Numbered from the stretch's first letter, positions 32,704-43,713 are shown. The stretch is DNA of 64,000 bases from Cohnella lubricantis (GCF_014212015.1 NZ_JACJVN010000012.1:20558-84557), one strand, 5' to 3'. Notes: generated from the letters alone by a model not told the origin. Numbers and translations are program-made.

Positions 32704-33924
32704 TCATTGTCCAGAAGGCAAATTTGCAAGCTTGTCGAAAAGCTGCCTGACGCCGTCCGACCAAGCCGGGTCCTCGGCGTAAATGCGGTTCAGCCAAGTG
32801 AACGGCTCCTCCCCTTCGGGCCGTGAAGCGCCGAGCTTCGCGATCAGCTTGGCCGCAACAGCCGACGAGTCGGCGATGTCCGTGTTGTACTCCTGCCAGC
32901 TGTGGAACACGTTAAACGGATTATTCGCGATCTGCTTAGCGTTCTTGCCGGATCGCGGCACGAACCCTTGCTCTTGGCCCGTGATCGCGAACATTAGCAG
33001 CGGATTGATGTCATACTTGTGTGCGCTATCGACAATTGCGCTAAAGTAAGGCTCGTCCACCAGTATAGAATCGCGGCTGCGCATGTAAGCCTTCACAGCT
33101 TCTTCGTCAATGTCGGTGTAACGGAGCTCCTTCGGCATTCCGATATCCGGCTTCTGCTCTTCTTCGCCTGTCACGACCTCCTGAATTGCCGTGCCGGAAT
33201 CAAGGTCCGCGCTGGGTGCACGATCGTCTGTCGCGAGGCCGATGGCCGCGCCGGCGCCAAGCGAGAGGACAAGCGCCAGCCAAGCGGCGTGACGTCTCCA
33301 GCCGCTTGGCGGCCGTGCTGGCTCGGAGATCGCGTCTGCGTCTATGGCGATAGTGTCACCGGTTGGCGACGCAAAGACAGAGGTTAAGGTTAAGGTCAAG
33401 GCCGAGGTTGATGCCGAAGCCATCGGCTCCGATCCGGCATTCGATTGGACCAACTCCGTCGCAAGAATCTCTGTCGCGCCATCTACCGCCGCCGATATGG
33501 ACGCTACTTCAGCCGCTTCGCGTTGTTCTGCGCTCTCGGCGACTGACACTTCCGTTCTCCTGCTTCGACGGATCCGTGATTCAACTTGCTGACGGGTCCA
33601 CCTGCCGAGCGTCTTCTCTTCGATCCATCGCGCCAGCGGCTCCGAATCGATCTCTTCCGGCCATTGCTCGGATTCATAGACCGTCAGGACATCCTCCGCG
33701 ATCACTTCGCGCTGCTCCGTAACCAGACAGCGGCGAATGAGCTCGTTCGTCATTCGCGTCTTAACTGCAGCCGGCAACTCAGGCAGGCGGCGCTCCAACG
33801 CGGATCGGACTGCTTCCGCTACGATCTCAGCCTTACGGCTGCCTGGCAGAGGCGCGTACTTCGTATGGACATACCTGCGAATAACATTAACGTCAGTCGG
33901 CGTCAGCAACACGGCGTTCTCCAT
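32704..33924 (-). CDS. Membrane-anchored glucosaminidase-like protein
   Basis: A 406-residue protein with three parts. Residues 1-110 are a soluble, probably cytoplasmic, charged region I do not recognise. A low-complexity Ala/Ser/Thr linker follows, then one membrane segment (AAWLALVLSLGAGAAIGLA, about 212-230). The outer C-terminal part (about 270-400) resembles lysozyme-like or GH73 glucosaminidase domains: INPLLMFAITGQEQGFVP and IANNPFNVFHSWQEY are the family-like segments, with a Glu in GQEQGF as candidate catalytic residue. It may cut peptidoglycan and sense the cell state inside. ATG 33924 has GGGAG 6 nt upstream. Confidence 0.65.
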   Translation of the reverse strand: MENAVLLTPTDVNVIRRYVHTKYAPLPGSRKAEIVAEAVRSALERRLPELPAAVKTRMTNELIRRCLVTEQREVIAEDVLTVYESEQWPEEIDSEPLARWIEEKTLGRWTRQQVESRIRRSRRTEVSVAESAEQREAAEVASISAAVDGATEILATELVQSNAGSEPMASASTSALTLTLTSVFASPTGDTIAIDADAISEPARPPSGWRRHAAWLALVLSLGAGAAIGLATDDRAPSADLDSGTAIQEVVTGEEEQKPDIGMPKELRYTDIDEEAVKAYMRSRDSILVDEPYFSAIVDSAHKYDINPLLMFAITGQEQGFVPRSGKNAKQIANNPFNVFHSWQEYNTDIADSSAVAAKLIAKLGASRPEGEEPFTWLNRIYAEDPAWSDGVRQLFDKLANLPSGQ

Positions 33925-34094
33925 ACGACACTCCCTGCCTCCCAAATTCCATTCCCCGTGGCAAGAACACTCTCATCAGTGTATCACAGAGGAAAGATTT
34001 GGGGGAAGCGACTAACGGCGCATACTCGCTTCATGTCAAACGCCGTTGATTGCAGGCAGTTCCAGACATTGCTTGTCGTTCATCTACTGTGCGT

Positions 34095-34358
34095 TTAGAG
34101 CAGCAGCTCCATCTTGCGTGTCTTCGTTCGGAAGCCGAACTTCTCGTAGAGGCGAATCGCACCTTCATTGAATTCCGACGATTGCAGTTCCACGTCGTCG
34201 GCTCCCCGCTGCTTCGCCAATTCTACGATATGTTGCAGCGGCTGGGAGCCCAGCCCTTGTCCGCGCCGATTCTCGTCAACGCCAAGATCGGCGATGTAGA
34301 CGGTGGTGAACCGCGGCTTCAGCACGGGCTTGTCAGGCGCATGCTCTAATCGCAGCAC
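34095..34358 (-). pseudogene. Truncated GNAT acetyltransferase remnant
   Basis: The 87 residues are only the C-terminal half of a GNAT domain: VYIADLGVDENRRGQGLGSQPL is the acetyl-CoA loop, and FNEGAIRLYEKFGFRTK the final motif. The N-terminal strands and helices, normally some 60 residues, are missing. The only start is a GTG inside the end of the upstream gene without a ribosome site. A short, translationally coupled protein is possible but is unlikely to be a full enzyme. Confidence 0.6.
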
Positions 34359-34663
34359 AGCGAAGAGATTGACTGCTGCATCCGGTCACTGCCGATGTAC
34401 GCCTTAATCTGCTCCTTCTCCGAGAAGGTGAACTGGTATTCGCAGTCGCAGCCCTCGTCCAGCGGCTCGATCTCAATCGGCGCGCCGGCAGGCGTGCAGA
34501 CGACCAGCGCGGTCAGCTCGATCAGATCGGTCGGCGCCGGCGGCGCCGGGTCCGTCTCGAACTTTAAGTAGACGTCGACCCAATGCTCGTTGCGCCGCTC
34601 CACACGCGGCTCGAATGAGACGAACTTCAATTCGGTAAATTGATCATCTCCGTACTTGATCAT
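34346..34663 (-). CDS. Conserved protein of unknown function
   Basis: A 105-residue acidic protein I do not recognise. It starts MIKYGDDQFTELKFVSFEP and is beta-rich with a Pro-Ala-Pro turn (DPAPPAPTD); two Cys occur in EGCDCEY and two at the C-terminal end (LCCD). GAGAGGATGAGGG lies before ATG 34663. Its end overlaps the acetyltransferase remnant by 13 bases in another frame, and its own last residues (QQSISSLCCD) may come from the sequence that once joined that gene. Confidence 0.6.
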   Translation of the reverse strand: MIKYGDDQFTELKFVSFEPRVERRNEHWVDVYLKFETDPAPPAPTDLIELTALVVCTPAGAPIEIEPLDEGCDCEYQFTFSEKEQIKAYIGSDRMQQSISSLCCD

Positions 34664-34804
34664 AACCCTCATCCTCTCTGCTTGTGCGCACATCGTACTT
34701 CTCTACGTACATACTCTTGCGCACACAATTGCCCTCGCTTTGTTCACGCTAATAGTATTATCGTGAGCTCTCCACACTCTCCCACGCACGCTCTTCTCGC
34801 AACG

Positions 34805-34852
34805 AAAGGCCGCTCCCGGCGGCGGTCTACGCCTGATCCGGGAACAGCCTTT
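34805..34852 (-). terminator. Terminator of gltD
   Basis: On the minus strand AAAGGC-TGT-TCCCGG pairs with CCGGGA-GCG-GCCTTT across a GC-rich loop, 34 bp after the gltD stop. The final TTT is in the stem, so the T tract is short. Confidence 0.65.
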
Positions 34853-34886
34853 GCGCTCATCTAAACATCTTCCATTCGCTCCCTGC

Positions 34887-36377
34887 TTACGGAAGCATCG
34901 TCGAACCCATCAGATACTTGTCAACCTCGCGGGCCGCTTCGCGTCCTTCGTTGATCGCCCAGACGATAAGGCTCTGGCCGCGGCGCATATCGCCGGCTGC
35001 GAACACCTTGTCGACGCTCGTCTTATACTTGCCGTAAGCGGCTTTGACATTCGTGCGGCGATCCGTCTCGAGACCCAGCTGGTCGATAATCGTGCGCTCA
35101 GGCCCTTCGAAGCCGACGGCGACGAGGACAATGTCGGCCTTCCACACTTTCTCCGTACCCGGGATCTCTTCGTAGATCTTGCGGCCTTGCTCGTCGACGT
35201 AGCGGCGGATCTGCACCGTGTGCAGCTCCTTCACGTTGCCGTTCTCGTCGCCGACGAACTTCTTCGTCAGGACGGAGAACGCGCGAGGATCTTCCCCGTA
35301 CAGCGCCTTCGCCTCTTCGTGCGCATAATCGAGCGTGTACACATTCGGATACTCCGGCCACGGATTGTTGATCTGGTCGCGCGTGAGCGGCGCCTTCGGG
35401 TGCGTGCCGAATTGCGATACGCTCGTGCAGCCGTGGCGCAGCGCCGTTGCGACGCAGTCGGTGCCGGTGTCGCCGCCGCCGATGACGATGACATGCTTGC
35501 CTTGCGCTGACAGATAAGTGCCTTCCTGCAAGCCATTGTCCAGATAACTCTTAATCGTCGAGTTCAAGAAATCCATCGCAGGATAAATGCCCTTCAGGTT
35601 CGCGCCTTCCACATCGCCAATACCGCGTGCCTTCGTCGCGCCGCCGCACAGGACGACAGCGTCGAATTCGTCCTTCAACTGCTGCGAGGAAATGTCCTTG
35701 CCGATCTCCGTATTCGTCACGAACTTGATGCCTTCCTCAGCCAGCAGATCGATGCGGCGCTGCACGATGTCCTTCTCAAGCTTCATCGTCGGGATGCCGT
35801 ACGTCAGCAAGCCGCCTAGACGGTCGGCGCGTTCATAGACGGTAACCGTATGTCCCGCTTTGTTCAGCTGCGCTGCGGCAGCTAGTCCCGCAGGACCGGA
35901 GCCGACGACGGCGACCTTCTTGCCTGTGCGCGTCTTCGGCGGCTGCGGAACGACCCAGCCTTCCTCGAAGGCGCGGTCGATGATCGCTTGCTCGATCGTC
36001 TTAATCGTCACCGGATCGCCGATCAGGCCGACGGTGCAGGAGCCTTCGCAAGGCGCCGGGCAGACGCGGCCCGTGAATTCGGGGAAGTTGTTCGTCTTGG
36101 CCAGACGCTCATAAGCTTCCTTCCAAAGCCCGCGATAGATGAGATTGTTCCATTCCGGAATCAGATTGTTAACCGGACAGCCTGATACGCTGCCGCCGAG
36201 CTCGATGCCCGTATGGCAATACGGCGTGCCGCAATCCATGCAGCGAGCGCCTTGCGTGCGGAGTTGATCTTCGGAGAACATACGGTGGAACTCGTTCCAA
36301 TCCTTGATGCGTTCGAGCGGATCGCGATCGCTGGGCAGCTCGCGTTGATATTCCATAAATCCCGTAGGCGTCGACAT
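34887..36377 (-). CDS. gltD: Glutamate synthase small subunit
   Basis: A 496-residue iron-sulfur flavoprotein that passes NADPH electrons to the glutamine-using large subunit to make glutamate from 2-oxoglutarate. The N-terminal cysteines ([24 protein letters not shown]) bind [4Fe-4S] clusters; [14 protein letters not shown] near 150 binds [16 protein letters not shown] near 292 binds NADPH; and [16 protein letters not shown] is the terminal FAD motif. GGAGG precedes the ATG. The large-subunit gene is not adjacent: divergent space follows upstream, so either it lies elsewhere or this copy works alone. Confidence 0.92.
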   Translation of the reverse strand: MSTPTGFMEYQRELPSDRDPLERIKDWNEFHRMFSEDQLRTQGARCMDCGTPYCHTGIELGGSVSGCPVNNLIPEWNNLIYRGLWKEAYERLAKTNNFPEFTGRVCPAPCEGSCTVGLIGDPVTIKTIEQAIIDRAFEEGWVVPQPPKTRTGKKVAVVGSGPAGLAAAAQLNKAGHTVTVYERADRLGGLLTYGIPTMKLEKDIVQRRIDLLAEEGIKFVTNTEIGKDISSQQLKDEFDAVVLCGGATKARGIGDVEGANLKGIYPAMDFLNSTIKSYLDNGLQEGTYLSAQGKHVIVIGGGDTGTDCVATALRHGCTSVSQFGTHPKAPLTRDQINNPWPEYPNVYTLDYAHEEAKALYGEDPRAFSVLTKKFVGDENGNVKELHTVQIRRYVDEQGRKIYEEIPGTEKVWKADIVLVAVGFEGPERTIIDQLGLETDRRTNVKAAYGKYKTSVDKVFAAGDMRRGQSLIVWAINEGREAAREVDKYLMGSTMLP

Positions 36378-36506
36378 CTTCTATTCCTCCATCTATCGGT
36401 GTCCTTGCATATTTATACAAACATACATTATTGATAGATCATCCTACCAGACAAACTGTGCTGTACACATGGATTATCTACTCAATTATTTGCATGATTT
36501 GCGCAA

Positions 36507-36992
36507 TTAGCGTCTGCGTTCGTATACACAGAAATCAAACGGTATCGTATTCTTCTCATCCTGAACGCCGGGCGTCCGGGAGATGAGTACCCACTCGGCA
36601 GGATCCATCTCGGGGAAGAATGTGTCGCCTTCATAGCTGCGGTGGACCTCGGTGATCAGCAGCCGATCCGCCTTCGGCAGCGCCTGCCGGTAGATATCCG
36701 CTCCGCCGGCGATCATTAGATCGCCTGAACCATACTCTTCAAGCGCTTCGGCAAGCGAACGCACGAGTCGGCATCCTTCCGGTGCTTCCTCCATCGTCCG
36801 AGAGACGATCACATTCAGCCGATCCGGCAGCGGTCTCGGGAACGACTCGAACGTCTTGCGTCCGATCACGACGGTCTTGCCGATCGTTTGCGCTTTGAAG
36901 TAAGCCATATCTGCAGGCAGACGCCACAGCAGCCGATTGTCTAGCCCGATCGCACCGTTGTCGGCAACTGCCGCTATGAGAGTTATCGACAT
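36507..36992 (-). CDS. dfrA: Dihydrofolate reductase
   Basis: A 161-residue dihydrofolate reductase that regenerates tetrahydrofolate after thymidylate synthesis. LIAAVADNGAIGLDNRLLWRLPADM (in two parts, 5-29) contains the substrate and NADPH loop, VVIGRKTFES binds NADPH, and Asp/Glu at LPADM is the catalytic acid. ATG 36992 has CAGGGTG 7 nt upstream; the longer open frame to 37202 runs through the terminator after thyA. A -10 like TATGAT and an inverted repeat lie between thyA and dfrA, so it can be expressed on its own. Confidence 0.93.
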   Translation of the reverse strand: MSITLIAAVADNGAIGLDNRLLWRLPADMAYFKAQTIGKTVVIGRKTFESFPRPLPDRLNVIVSRTMEEAPEGCRLVRSLAEALEEYGSGDLMIAGGADIYRQALPKADRLLITEVHRSYEGDTFFPEMDPAEWVLISRTPGVQDEKNTIPFDFCVYERRR

Positions 36993-37051
36993 GATCTGCA
37001 CCCTGCCTTTTGTAGTAATTCCATCATACCATAAGGGTCCATCGGTGACTA

Positions 37052-37087
37052 CCGAACAATCGGCAACAATTCGGCGGTATTGTTCGG
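37052..37087. promoter_or_regulatory. Inverted repeat upstream of dfrA
   Basis: CCGAACAAT (37052-37060) and ATTGTTCGG (37079-37087) are perfect 9-bp complements 18 bp apart, between the thyA terminator and the dfrA promoter region. A further AATTGTTGCCG-type copy lies between the arms. It could be an operator or a leader hairpin. Confidence 0.45.
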
Positions 37088-37096
37088 AGATCGAAT

Positions 37097-37121
37097 ACAA
37101 AAGGCGCCCACAAGGACGCCT
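37097..37121 (-). terminator. Terminator after thyA
   Basis: On the minus strand AGGCGTCC-TTGT-GGGCGCCT forms an 8-bp stem with one mismatch, followed by TTTTGT. It begins 10 bp after the thyA stop. Confidence 0.7.
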
Positions 37122-37131
37122 CTGAACTATT

Positions 37132-37926
37132 TTATATTGCAACCGGTGCCTTGATGCCGGGATGATGCTGATAGTTCTGGAATTCGAAGTCTTCATACGC
37201 ATAGTCGAAAATGCTGTCCGGCTTCCGCTTGATCACCAGCTGCGGCAGCGGATAAGGCTCTCGGGTCAGTTGCAGCTTCACCTGCTCTAGGTGATTGCTG
37301 TAGATATGCACGTCTCCGCCCGACCAGATGAATTCGCCAGGCGTAAGGCCGCATTGCTGCGCCATCATATGCGTCAGCAGCGCGTAGGAAGCGATGTTGA
37401 ACGGCAGCCCGAGGAACGTATCGACCGACCGCATCGTTAGCATGCAGCTCAGCTTGCCGCCTGCAACATAGAATTGGAAGACGAAGTGGCATGGCGGGAG
37501 CTTCATCCGGTCGATCTCCGCCACGTTCCAGGCGCTGACGATATGCCGGCGCGAGTCGGGATTGCGCTTGATCGACTCGACGACTTGGGCGATCTGATCG
37601 ATTGTCCTTCCATCCGCCGTCTCCCATGCGCGCCATTGAGAGCCGTATACCGGACCGAGATTGCCGTTCTCATCCGCCCACTCGTCCCAGATCGTCACGC
37701 CGTTATCGCGTAAGTATCGGGTGTTCGTGTCGCCCTTCAGGAACCAGAGCAGCTCGTGAACGACTGACTTCAGATGCACGCGCTTCGTCGTGACGAGCGG
37801 GAAGCCCTTCGACAGGTCGAATCGCAGTTGGCGGCCGAATACGCTGATCGTGCCGGTTCCGGTGCGGTCGTCCTTGCGGACGCCGTTATCGAGAATATCT
37901 TGCAGCAAGTCCAAATAATTGCGCAA
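37132..37926 (-). CDS. thyA: Thymidylate synthase
   Basis: A 264-residue thymidylate synthase, the same length as E. coli ThyA. It methylates dUMP with methylene-tetrahydrofolate. [18 protein letters not shown] near 22-39, the nucleophile Cys in [12 protein letters not shown] near 145, [20 protein letters not shown] (split over 165-185) and GDVHIYSNH are all present. I chose TTG 37926, which has AAGGTGG 8 nt upstream and gives the exact family length; an in-frame start at 38004 has no ribosome site. Followed by a terminator and dfrA. Confidence 0.95.
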   Translation of the reverse strand: MRNYLDLLQDILDNGVRKDDRTGTGTISVFGRQLRFDLSKGFPLVTTKRVHLKSVVHELLWFLKGDTNTRYLRDNGVTIWDEWADENGNLGPVYGSQWRAWETADGRTIDQIAQVVESIKRNPDSRRHIVSAWNVAEIDRMKLPPCHFVFQFYVAGGKLSCMLTMRSVDTFLGLPFNIASYALLTHMMAQQCGLTPGEFIWSGGDVHIYSNHLEQVKLQLTREPYPLPQLVIKRKPDSIFDYAYEDFEFQNYQHHPGIKAPVAI

Positions 37927-38028
37927 ATGCGAACCCACCTTTTCCGACAGGTAGTTGATTGAGTCTATCGTTACTGCTATCCATTCTATCACTAGAAGGT
38001 TCAATCTGTCGACGATGGCTGCCGCCGA

Positions 38029-38514
38029 TCAACTCGGCTCCGTATACCGTTGCTGCCTGCGCAGCTTCCGTTGAACATGGCGTTCGGGAGCGCTCTCGAA
38101 CAGCTTGCGCTCCTCCTCCGTCTCCGGATAGACCGGAGGCACCTCCGTCGGCTTGCCCTCTTCGTTCACGGCGACGAACGTGCAGAAAGCCGTCACTGTC
38201 GGCCGTCGTTCCCCCGTGAGCAGATTCTCGGAACGCACGACGCAGTAGACCTCCATGGACGTTCGGTGAGTCCACGTCACGAACGCCTCCAGTTCGACCG
38301 CTTCGTTCATTCGGATAGGCGTCATGAAATCGAGGCTGTCCGTCGAAGCCGTCACGACTCGGCTGTTGCTGTGTCTCATCGCGGCGATGACGCAGATCTC
38401 ATCGATATACTGCATCAGCTTGCCGCCGAACATCGTGCCATGGTAATTCGTATCGGCGGGGAATACGAGCAGCGTCTGGATCGAACGCGACTGGCCGATC
38501 GGCTTGGCTTCCAT
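38029..38514 (-). CDS. Acyl-CoA thioesterase, hotdog fold (YkhA-like)
   Basis: A 161-residue hotdog-fold acyl-CoA thioesterase of the YkhA/YciA group. TLLVFPADTNYHGTMFGG carries the conserved Asn-His-Gly-x-x-Phe-Gly-Gly segment with its catalytic Asp/Asn region, and VTASTDSLDFMTPI is the second strand motif. It hydrolyses acyl-CoAs to control chain pools. The basic C-terminus (HVQRKLRRQQRY) is notable. ATG 38514 has CAGGGTGA upstream; the open frame to 38649 is promoter DNA. Confidence 0.88.
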   Translation of the reverse strand: MEAKPIGQSRSIQTLLVFPADTNYHGTMFGGKLMQYIDEICVIAAMRHSNSRVVTASTDSLDFMTPIRMNEAVELEAFVTWTHRTSMEVYCVVRSENLLTGERRPTVTAFCTFVAVNEEGKPTEVPPVYPETEEERKLFESAPERHVQRKLRRQQRYTEPS

Positions 38515-38560
38515 GAGATTCACCCTGCTCTCTTCTGTTCGTGGAGAATCGAATAATTCA

Positions 38561-38588
38561 ATTGTAGCAAAAGAAAGCTGCTTCGCAA
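38561..38588 (-). promoter_or_regulatory. Promoter of the thioesterase gene, inside a terminator
   Basis: Minus-strand -35 TTGCGA (38588-38583) and -10 TACAAT (38566-38561) have a 16-bp spacer. The -35 lies in the 3' arm of the pyruvate dehydrogenase terminator stem and the spacer holds its T tract. Confidence 0.6.
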
Positions 38589-38625
38589 ACGGATCTCGGA
38601 TCTCGAGTCCCGTCTTCGAAGCAGC
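38569..38625 (-). terminator. Terminator of the pyruvate dehydrogenase operon
   Basis: On the minus strand GCTGCTTCG (38625-38617) pairs with CGAAGCAGC (38585-38577), followed by TTTCTTTT. The loop holds a short direct repeat (CGAGATC twice). It lies 31 bp after the lpdA stop. Confidence 0.75.
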
Positions 38626-38655
38626 CAATGTGTCATTCGCTATCGGCATTCATGA

Positions 38656-40077
38656 TTACTTCTTCGGAGCAACGGTGTGGATCGGGTGGCCCATCGCGAG
38701 TTCCGCCGTATCCATCGTAATCTCGCCCAGTGTCGGGTGCGCGTGGATCGTCAGCGCGATGTCTTCGATCGTCGCGCCCATCTCGATGGCGAGTCCCAGC
38801 TCGGCGATCATCGTCGAAGCTTCTACGCCGGCGATCTGCGCGCCGAGCACGAGGCCTGTATCGGCTTCGGAGATGATCTTCATGAAGCCGTCTGCGCCGT
38901 CAAGCGTTACCGCGCGGCCGTTGCCGCCGAACGGGAACTTGCTGGACTTGACGTTGTAGCCCTTCTCCTTGGCTTCCTTCTCGGTATAGCCGACGGATGC
39001 GCATTCCGGATCGGTGAACGCGACGGCCGGGATGCACTTGTAGTCAACCTTAGATGGCAATCCTGCGATCGCTTCGGCAGCCACTTTGGCTTCGTAAGAA
39101 GCTTTGTGCGCCAGCGCCGGTCCAGGAACGATGTCCCCGATCGCATAGATATGCGGAATGCTGGTACGGCATTGGTCATCAACTTCAATCAAGCCGCGGT
39201 CTGTCAGCTTCATGCCGATCAGGTCGAGGCCCAGCTCGCCGTCGGTGTTCGGACGGCGGCCGACGGTTACGAGCAGATAATCGGCGGTGACGGACTTCGT
39301 CTCGCCGTTCACTTCGTACGTCACCGTAACGTCTTTGTCGGTTTGCTCGGCGCTCTTGGCCAGAGCGCCGGTCACGATCTCGACGTTGTTCTTCTTCAGC
39401 TTCTTCACGACGAGGTTGCTCATGTCCTTGTCGAAGCCCGGCAGAATCGTGTCCGCGCCTTCGAGGATCGTGAGCTGCGTGCCGAACTTCGCATACATCT
39501 GGCCGAGCTCGGCGCCGATGTAGCCGCCGCCGATGACGACCATGCTCTTCGGCACTTCCGGCAGCGACAGCGCTTCGGTCGAGGACAGAATGCGTCCGCC
39601 AAACGGGAACGCCTTCAGCTCGATCGGACGGGATCCCGTCGCGATGATGCAGTTCTTGAAGCGGTAACGAGGCGCTTCCTGGTCGTTGAACAAGCGGGCT
39701 TCCGTCTCGTTGATGAACATCACTTCGCCGCGGAACATCTCGACCTTGTTCGCCTTCAGCAGCATCTCGACGCCGCTGGTCATGCGGTTGACTACAGAGC
39801 CTTTGTAATCCTGCACCTTGCCGAAGTCGACGCCAACTTGGCCGGCGGACAAGCCGTACTTGTCGGCATGCTGCATCTCTTCGTAATGGTGAGCGGCGTT
39901 AATGAGCGCCTTGGACGGGATACAGCCGATGTTCAGGCAGACGCCGCCGAAATGGGCTTTGTCCGCGATAATGACCTTCTGGCCGAGCTGAGCGGCGCGG
40001 ATGGCCGCGACATATCCGCCCGGACCGGCACCAATGACGAGCAAATCGATATCGAGAGAAGCGTCTCCTACGACCAT
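38656..40077 (-). CDS. lpdA: Dihydrolipoyl dehydrogenase (E3)
   Basis: A 473-residue flavoprotein disulfide reductase, E3 of the pyruvate dehydrogenase complex, which reoxidises dihydrolipoamide with NAD. FAD site [19 protein letters not shown] (15-33), redox disulfide [14 protein letters not shown] (44-57), NAD site [13 protein letters not shown] near 185, and the C-terminal catalytic His-Glu in HAHPTLGE. It starts 3 bp after pdhC, which marks co-translation. The complex feeds acetyl-CoA to the citric acid cycle. Confidence 0.95.
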   Translation of the reverse strand: MVVGDASLDIDLLVIGAGPGGYVAAIRAAQLGQKVIIADKAHFGGVCLNIGCIPSKALINAAHHYEEMQHADKYGLSAGQVGVDFGKVQDYKGSVVNRMTSGVEMLLKANKVEMFRGEVMFINETEARLFNDQEAPRYRFKNCIIATGSRPIELKAFPFGGRILSSTEALSLPEVPKSMVVIGGGYIGAELGQMYAKFGTQLTILEGADTILPGFDKDMSNLVVKKLKKNNVEIVTGALAKSAEQTDKDVTVTYEVNGETKSVTADYLLVTVGRRPNTDGELGLDLIGMKLTDRGLIEVDDQCRTSIPHIYAIGDIVPGPALAHKASYEAKVAAEAIAGLPSKVDYKCIPAVAFTDPECASVGYTEKEAKEKGYNVKSSKFPFGGNGRAVTLDGADGFMKIISEADTGLVLGAQIAGVEASTMIAELGLAIEMGATIEDIALTIHAHPTLGEITMDTAELAMGHPIHTVAPKK

Positions 40078-40080
40078 GTC

Positions 40081-41415
40081 TTATACCTCCATGACGAGCA
40101 ACTCGGGATCGGCGAGCAGCTGCTTGATATAGTTCAAGAAGTTCTGGGCTGTAGCGCCATCGATAATACGGTGGTCGAAGCTAAGCGACAGCGCCATGAC
40201 GTGCGCCGGCACGATCTCGCCGTTCTTGATGACCGGCTTCTCCGAGATGCGGCCGGTTCCAAGGATGGCGACTTCCGGGAAGTTGATGATCGGCGTGAAG
40301 AACATGCCGCCGGCGGAACCGATATTCGTGATCGTGATCGTGCTGCCCTTCAGCTCGTTCGCGCCGAGCTTGCCTTCGCGGCCGCGAGCGGCCAGATCGC
40401 GAATCTCGTTCGAGATGGACCAAATATTCTTGCGGTCTGCATCGAAGATAACCGGCACGATGAGGCCGTTGTCCGTATCGGTTGCGATGCCGATATTGTA
40501 GTACTTCTTGTACACGATCTCGTTAGCCGCTTCGTCGATCATCGCGTTCATGCCCGGGAACTCGCGGCAAGCGGCGACGAGTGCCTTCACGATGAACGGC
40601 AGGTACGTCAGCTTGACGCCCTTCTTCTCGGCGATCGGCTTCGAACGGCTGCGCAGCGCGACGAGCGCGGATACGTCGACTTCGTCCATCAGCGTGACGT
40701 GCGGCGCTGTGTAAGCCGATTTGACCATTGCGTTCGAGATCGCCTTGCGGATGCCCTTGAACGGCACACGTTCTTCGACTCCAGGGCCGGCCTGTACGGC
40801 GCGGGCAGCGGAAGCCGCTTGTCCGGCTGCGCTTGGTGCGGCGGCAGCTTCGGCGGCAGTCGCAGCCGCGGCAGGAGCACCGCCGCCGGCGAACGCGAGC
40901 ACATCGTCGCGGGTGATGCGGCCGTTCTTGCCGGAGCCTGGCACGGAGGCGATGGCGACGCCCTTCTCGCGAGCGAGCTTGCGCACGCTTGGCGTGGCGA
41001 GCACGAGCGCTTTGTCGGCTGCAGGCGCAGCTGCTGCCGGAGCCGGTGCGGCCGCCGCAGGAGCCGCTTCAGCGGCAGGCGCTTGCGCAGGCTGGCCTTT
41101 GGTATCGGCGCCGCCCGTTGCGGCGTCGTCCTGTGCGGGAGCGTCGGAGGCGTGAATCGAATCCGGCAGCTCGCCTTCGGCCTCGATGACCGCGACGACT
41201 TCGCCGACATGCATGACTTGGCCGTCCTTGCCGAACACTTCAAGGATCTTGCCGTTAACCGGACAAGGCACTTCTACGATTGCCTTGTCGTTCTGTACTT
41301 CCATGATGATATCTTCGTCCGTTACCGTTTGGCCCGGCGCGATGTGCATCTTGACGATCTCGCCTTCATGCAAGCCTTCGCCGAGCTCCGGGAAGCGATA
41401 TTCGAATCGAGCCAC
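40081..41415 (-). CDS. pdhC: Dihydrolipoamide acetyltransferase (E2)
   Basis: A 444-residue E2 core protein. One lipoyl domain (1-80; lipoylated Lys in [10 protein letters not shown]), an Ala/Pro-rich flexible linker, the peripheral-subunit-binding domain (about 130-170, [14 protein letters not shown]), a second Ala-rich linker and the catalytic domain (about 205-444) with the active-site His-Asp in [10 protein letters not shown]. It transfers the acetyl group from E1-bound lipoyl to CoA and forms the core on which E1 and E3 assemble. It follows pdhB by 19 bp. Confidence 0.95.
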   Translation of the reverse strand: MARFEYRFPELGEGLHEGEIVKMHIAPGQTVTDEDIIMEVQNDKAIVEVPCPVNGKILEVFGKDGQVMHVGEVVAVIEAEGELPDSIHASDAPAQDDAATGGADTKGQPAQAPAAEAAPAAAAPAPAAAAPAADKALVLATPSVRKLAREKGVAIASVPGSGKNGRITRDDVLAFAGGGAPAAAATAAEAAAAPSAAGQAASAARAVQAGPGVEERVPFKGIRKAISNAMVKSAYTAPHVTLMDEVDVSALVALRSRSKPIAEKKGVKLTYLPFIVKALVAACREFPGMNAMIDEAANEIVYKKYYNIGIATDTDNGLIVPVIFDADRKNIWSISNEIRDLAARGREGKLGANELKGSTITITNIGSAGGMFFTPIINFPEVAILGTGRISEKPVIKNGEIVPAHVMALSLSFDHRIIDGATAQNFLNYIKQLLADPELLVMEV

Positions 41416-41434
41416 GTCGAATCCCCCTGTCTAA

Positions 41435-42412
41435 TTAGAACTGCAGCACTTCATTGACTTTCTTCACGATGCGAGCAGGCGTCGGAAGCCATTGATCCTC
41501 GATCTGGGCGAACGGATACACCGTGTCAGGAGGAGCGCAGCGCAGTACGGGCGCTTCCAAGTGCAGGATCGCCTTCTCGTTGATTTGGGCGATGATCTCC
41601 GCGGCGGCGCCGGCGGATTTCTGCGCTTCTTGAACGACAATCGCGCGGTTCGTCTTCTGGATGGACGCGACGATGGTATCGATATCGAGCGGCATCAGCG
41701 TACGCAGGTCGATGACCTCGGCTTTGACGCCGTTCTTCTCCAGCTCGTCAGCCGCTTTGAGCGCGGTATGAACCATAAGGCCGTATGCGATAATGGTGAC
41801 GTCCGTACCTTCGCGAACGACCTTTGCTTTGCCGATCGGAACGGTGTATTCGCCTTCCGGCACTTCGTCGCGGAACGCCCGGTATAGGTTCAAGTGCTCC
41901 ATGAAGAAGACCGGATCGTTGTCGCGGATCGCGGAGATCAGAAGCCCCTTCGCATCGTAAGGATTCGAAGGCACGATGACCTTCAAGCCTGGCGTCTGCA
42001 TAGCGAGGCCTTCCAGCGCATCCGTGTGCAGCTCAGCTGCCTTGACGCCGCCGCCGAACGGCGTGCGGAAGACGATCGGCGCATTGTAGCGGCCGCCGGA
42101 GCGGTAACGCATGCGCGCAGCTTGTACGAACATTTGGTCGAGAGCTTCGAAGATGAAGCCGACGAATTGAATCTCCGCGACCGGACGGAACCCTTGGATT
42201 CCAAGACCGACCGCCATGCCGCCGATCGCGGATTCCGCGAGCGGCGTATCGAAAACGCGATTCTCGCCAAATTCGGCTTGCAGGCCTTCCGTCGCCCGGA
42301 ACACGCCGCCGACGTGGCCGACGTCTTCGCCGAAGATGACTACGCTCGGATCGCGCTTAAGCTCGACCCGCATTGCGTCTTTAATGGCCTCAATCATATT
42401 CATTTGTGCCAT
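41435..42412 (-). CDS. pdhB: Pyruvate dehydrogenase E1 beta subunit
   Basis: A 325-residue transketolase-like E1 beta subunit. [15 protein letters not shown] (about 27-41), [17 protein letters not shown] (about 58-74), the catalytic segment [20 protein letters not shown], and a transketolase C-terminal domain from about 200. With E1 alpha it forms the thiamine-diphosphate site. GGGAGAG precedes the ATG. It is separated from pdhA by 152 bp containing a long hairpin, unlike the tight joins downstream. Confidence 0.95.
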   Translation of the reverse strand: MAQMNMIEAIKDAMRVELKRDPSVVIFGEDVGHVGGVFRATEGLQAEFGENRVFDTPLAESAIGGMAVGLGIQGFRPVAEIQFVGFIFEALDQMFVQAARMRYRSGGRYNAPIVFRTPFGGGVKAAELHTDALEGLAMQTPGLKVIVPSNPYDAKGLLISAIRDNDPVFFMEHLNLYRAFRDEVPEGEYTVPIGKAKVVREGTDVTIIAYGLMVHTALKAADELEKNGVKAEVIDLRTLMPLDIDTIVASIQKTNRAIVVQEAQKSAGAAAEIIAQINEKAILHLEAPVLRCAPPDTVYPFAQIEDQWLPTPARIVKKVNEVLQF

Positions 42413-42478
42413 GTTGCTAACTCTCCCATCTATGTTTTCTGAGCCGAACGTTTCGATTTAAAGCCAGGTCCGAGCAAC

Positions 42479-42546
42479 GGCGCAAGAGGAGCAGTATTAT
42501 TCTTCCGAACGCTTCGCTTCTCCAGAACAATACTGCTCTTGGCGCC
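42479..42546 (-). repeat. Long hairpin between pdhA and pdhB
   Basis: The sequence from 42479 to 42503 pairs with 42524 to 42546 with one mismatch and a short bulge, giving about 23 bp of stem and a 20-nt loop. The core arms are AGCAGTATTATTCT and AGAACAATACTGCT, with outer GGCGC/GCGCC. No T tract follows on the minus strand. It could be an mRNA processing or stability element that sets the alpha to beta ratio, or a weak attenuator. Confidence 0.7.
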
Positions 42547-42564
42547 TCTAACAGGCCTTTTAAA

Positions 42565-43713
<1,149 letters not shown>

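Noticed and set aside
34887..36377. Glutamate synthase operon
   Set aside because: Only the small subunit is present; no large-subunit gene is next to it.
38677..41457. 926-residue plus-strand open frame opposite lpdA and pdhC
   Set aside because: Shadow of the pyruvate dehydrogenase genes; composition typical of antisense frames.
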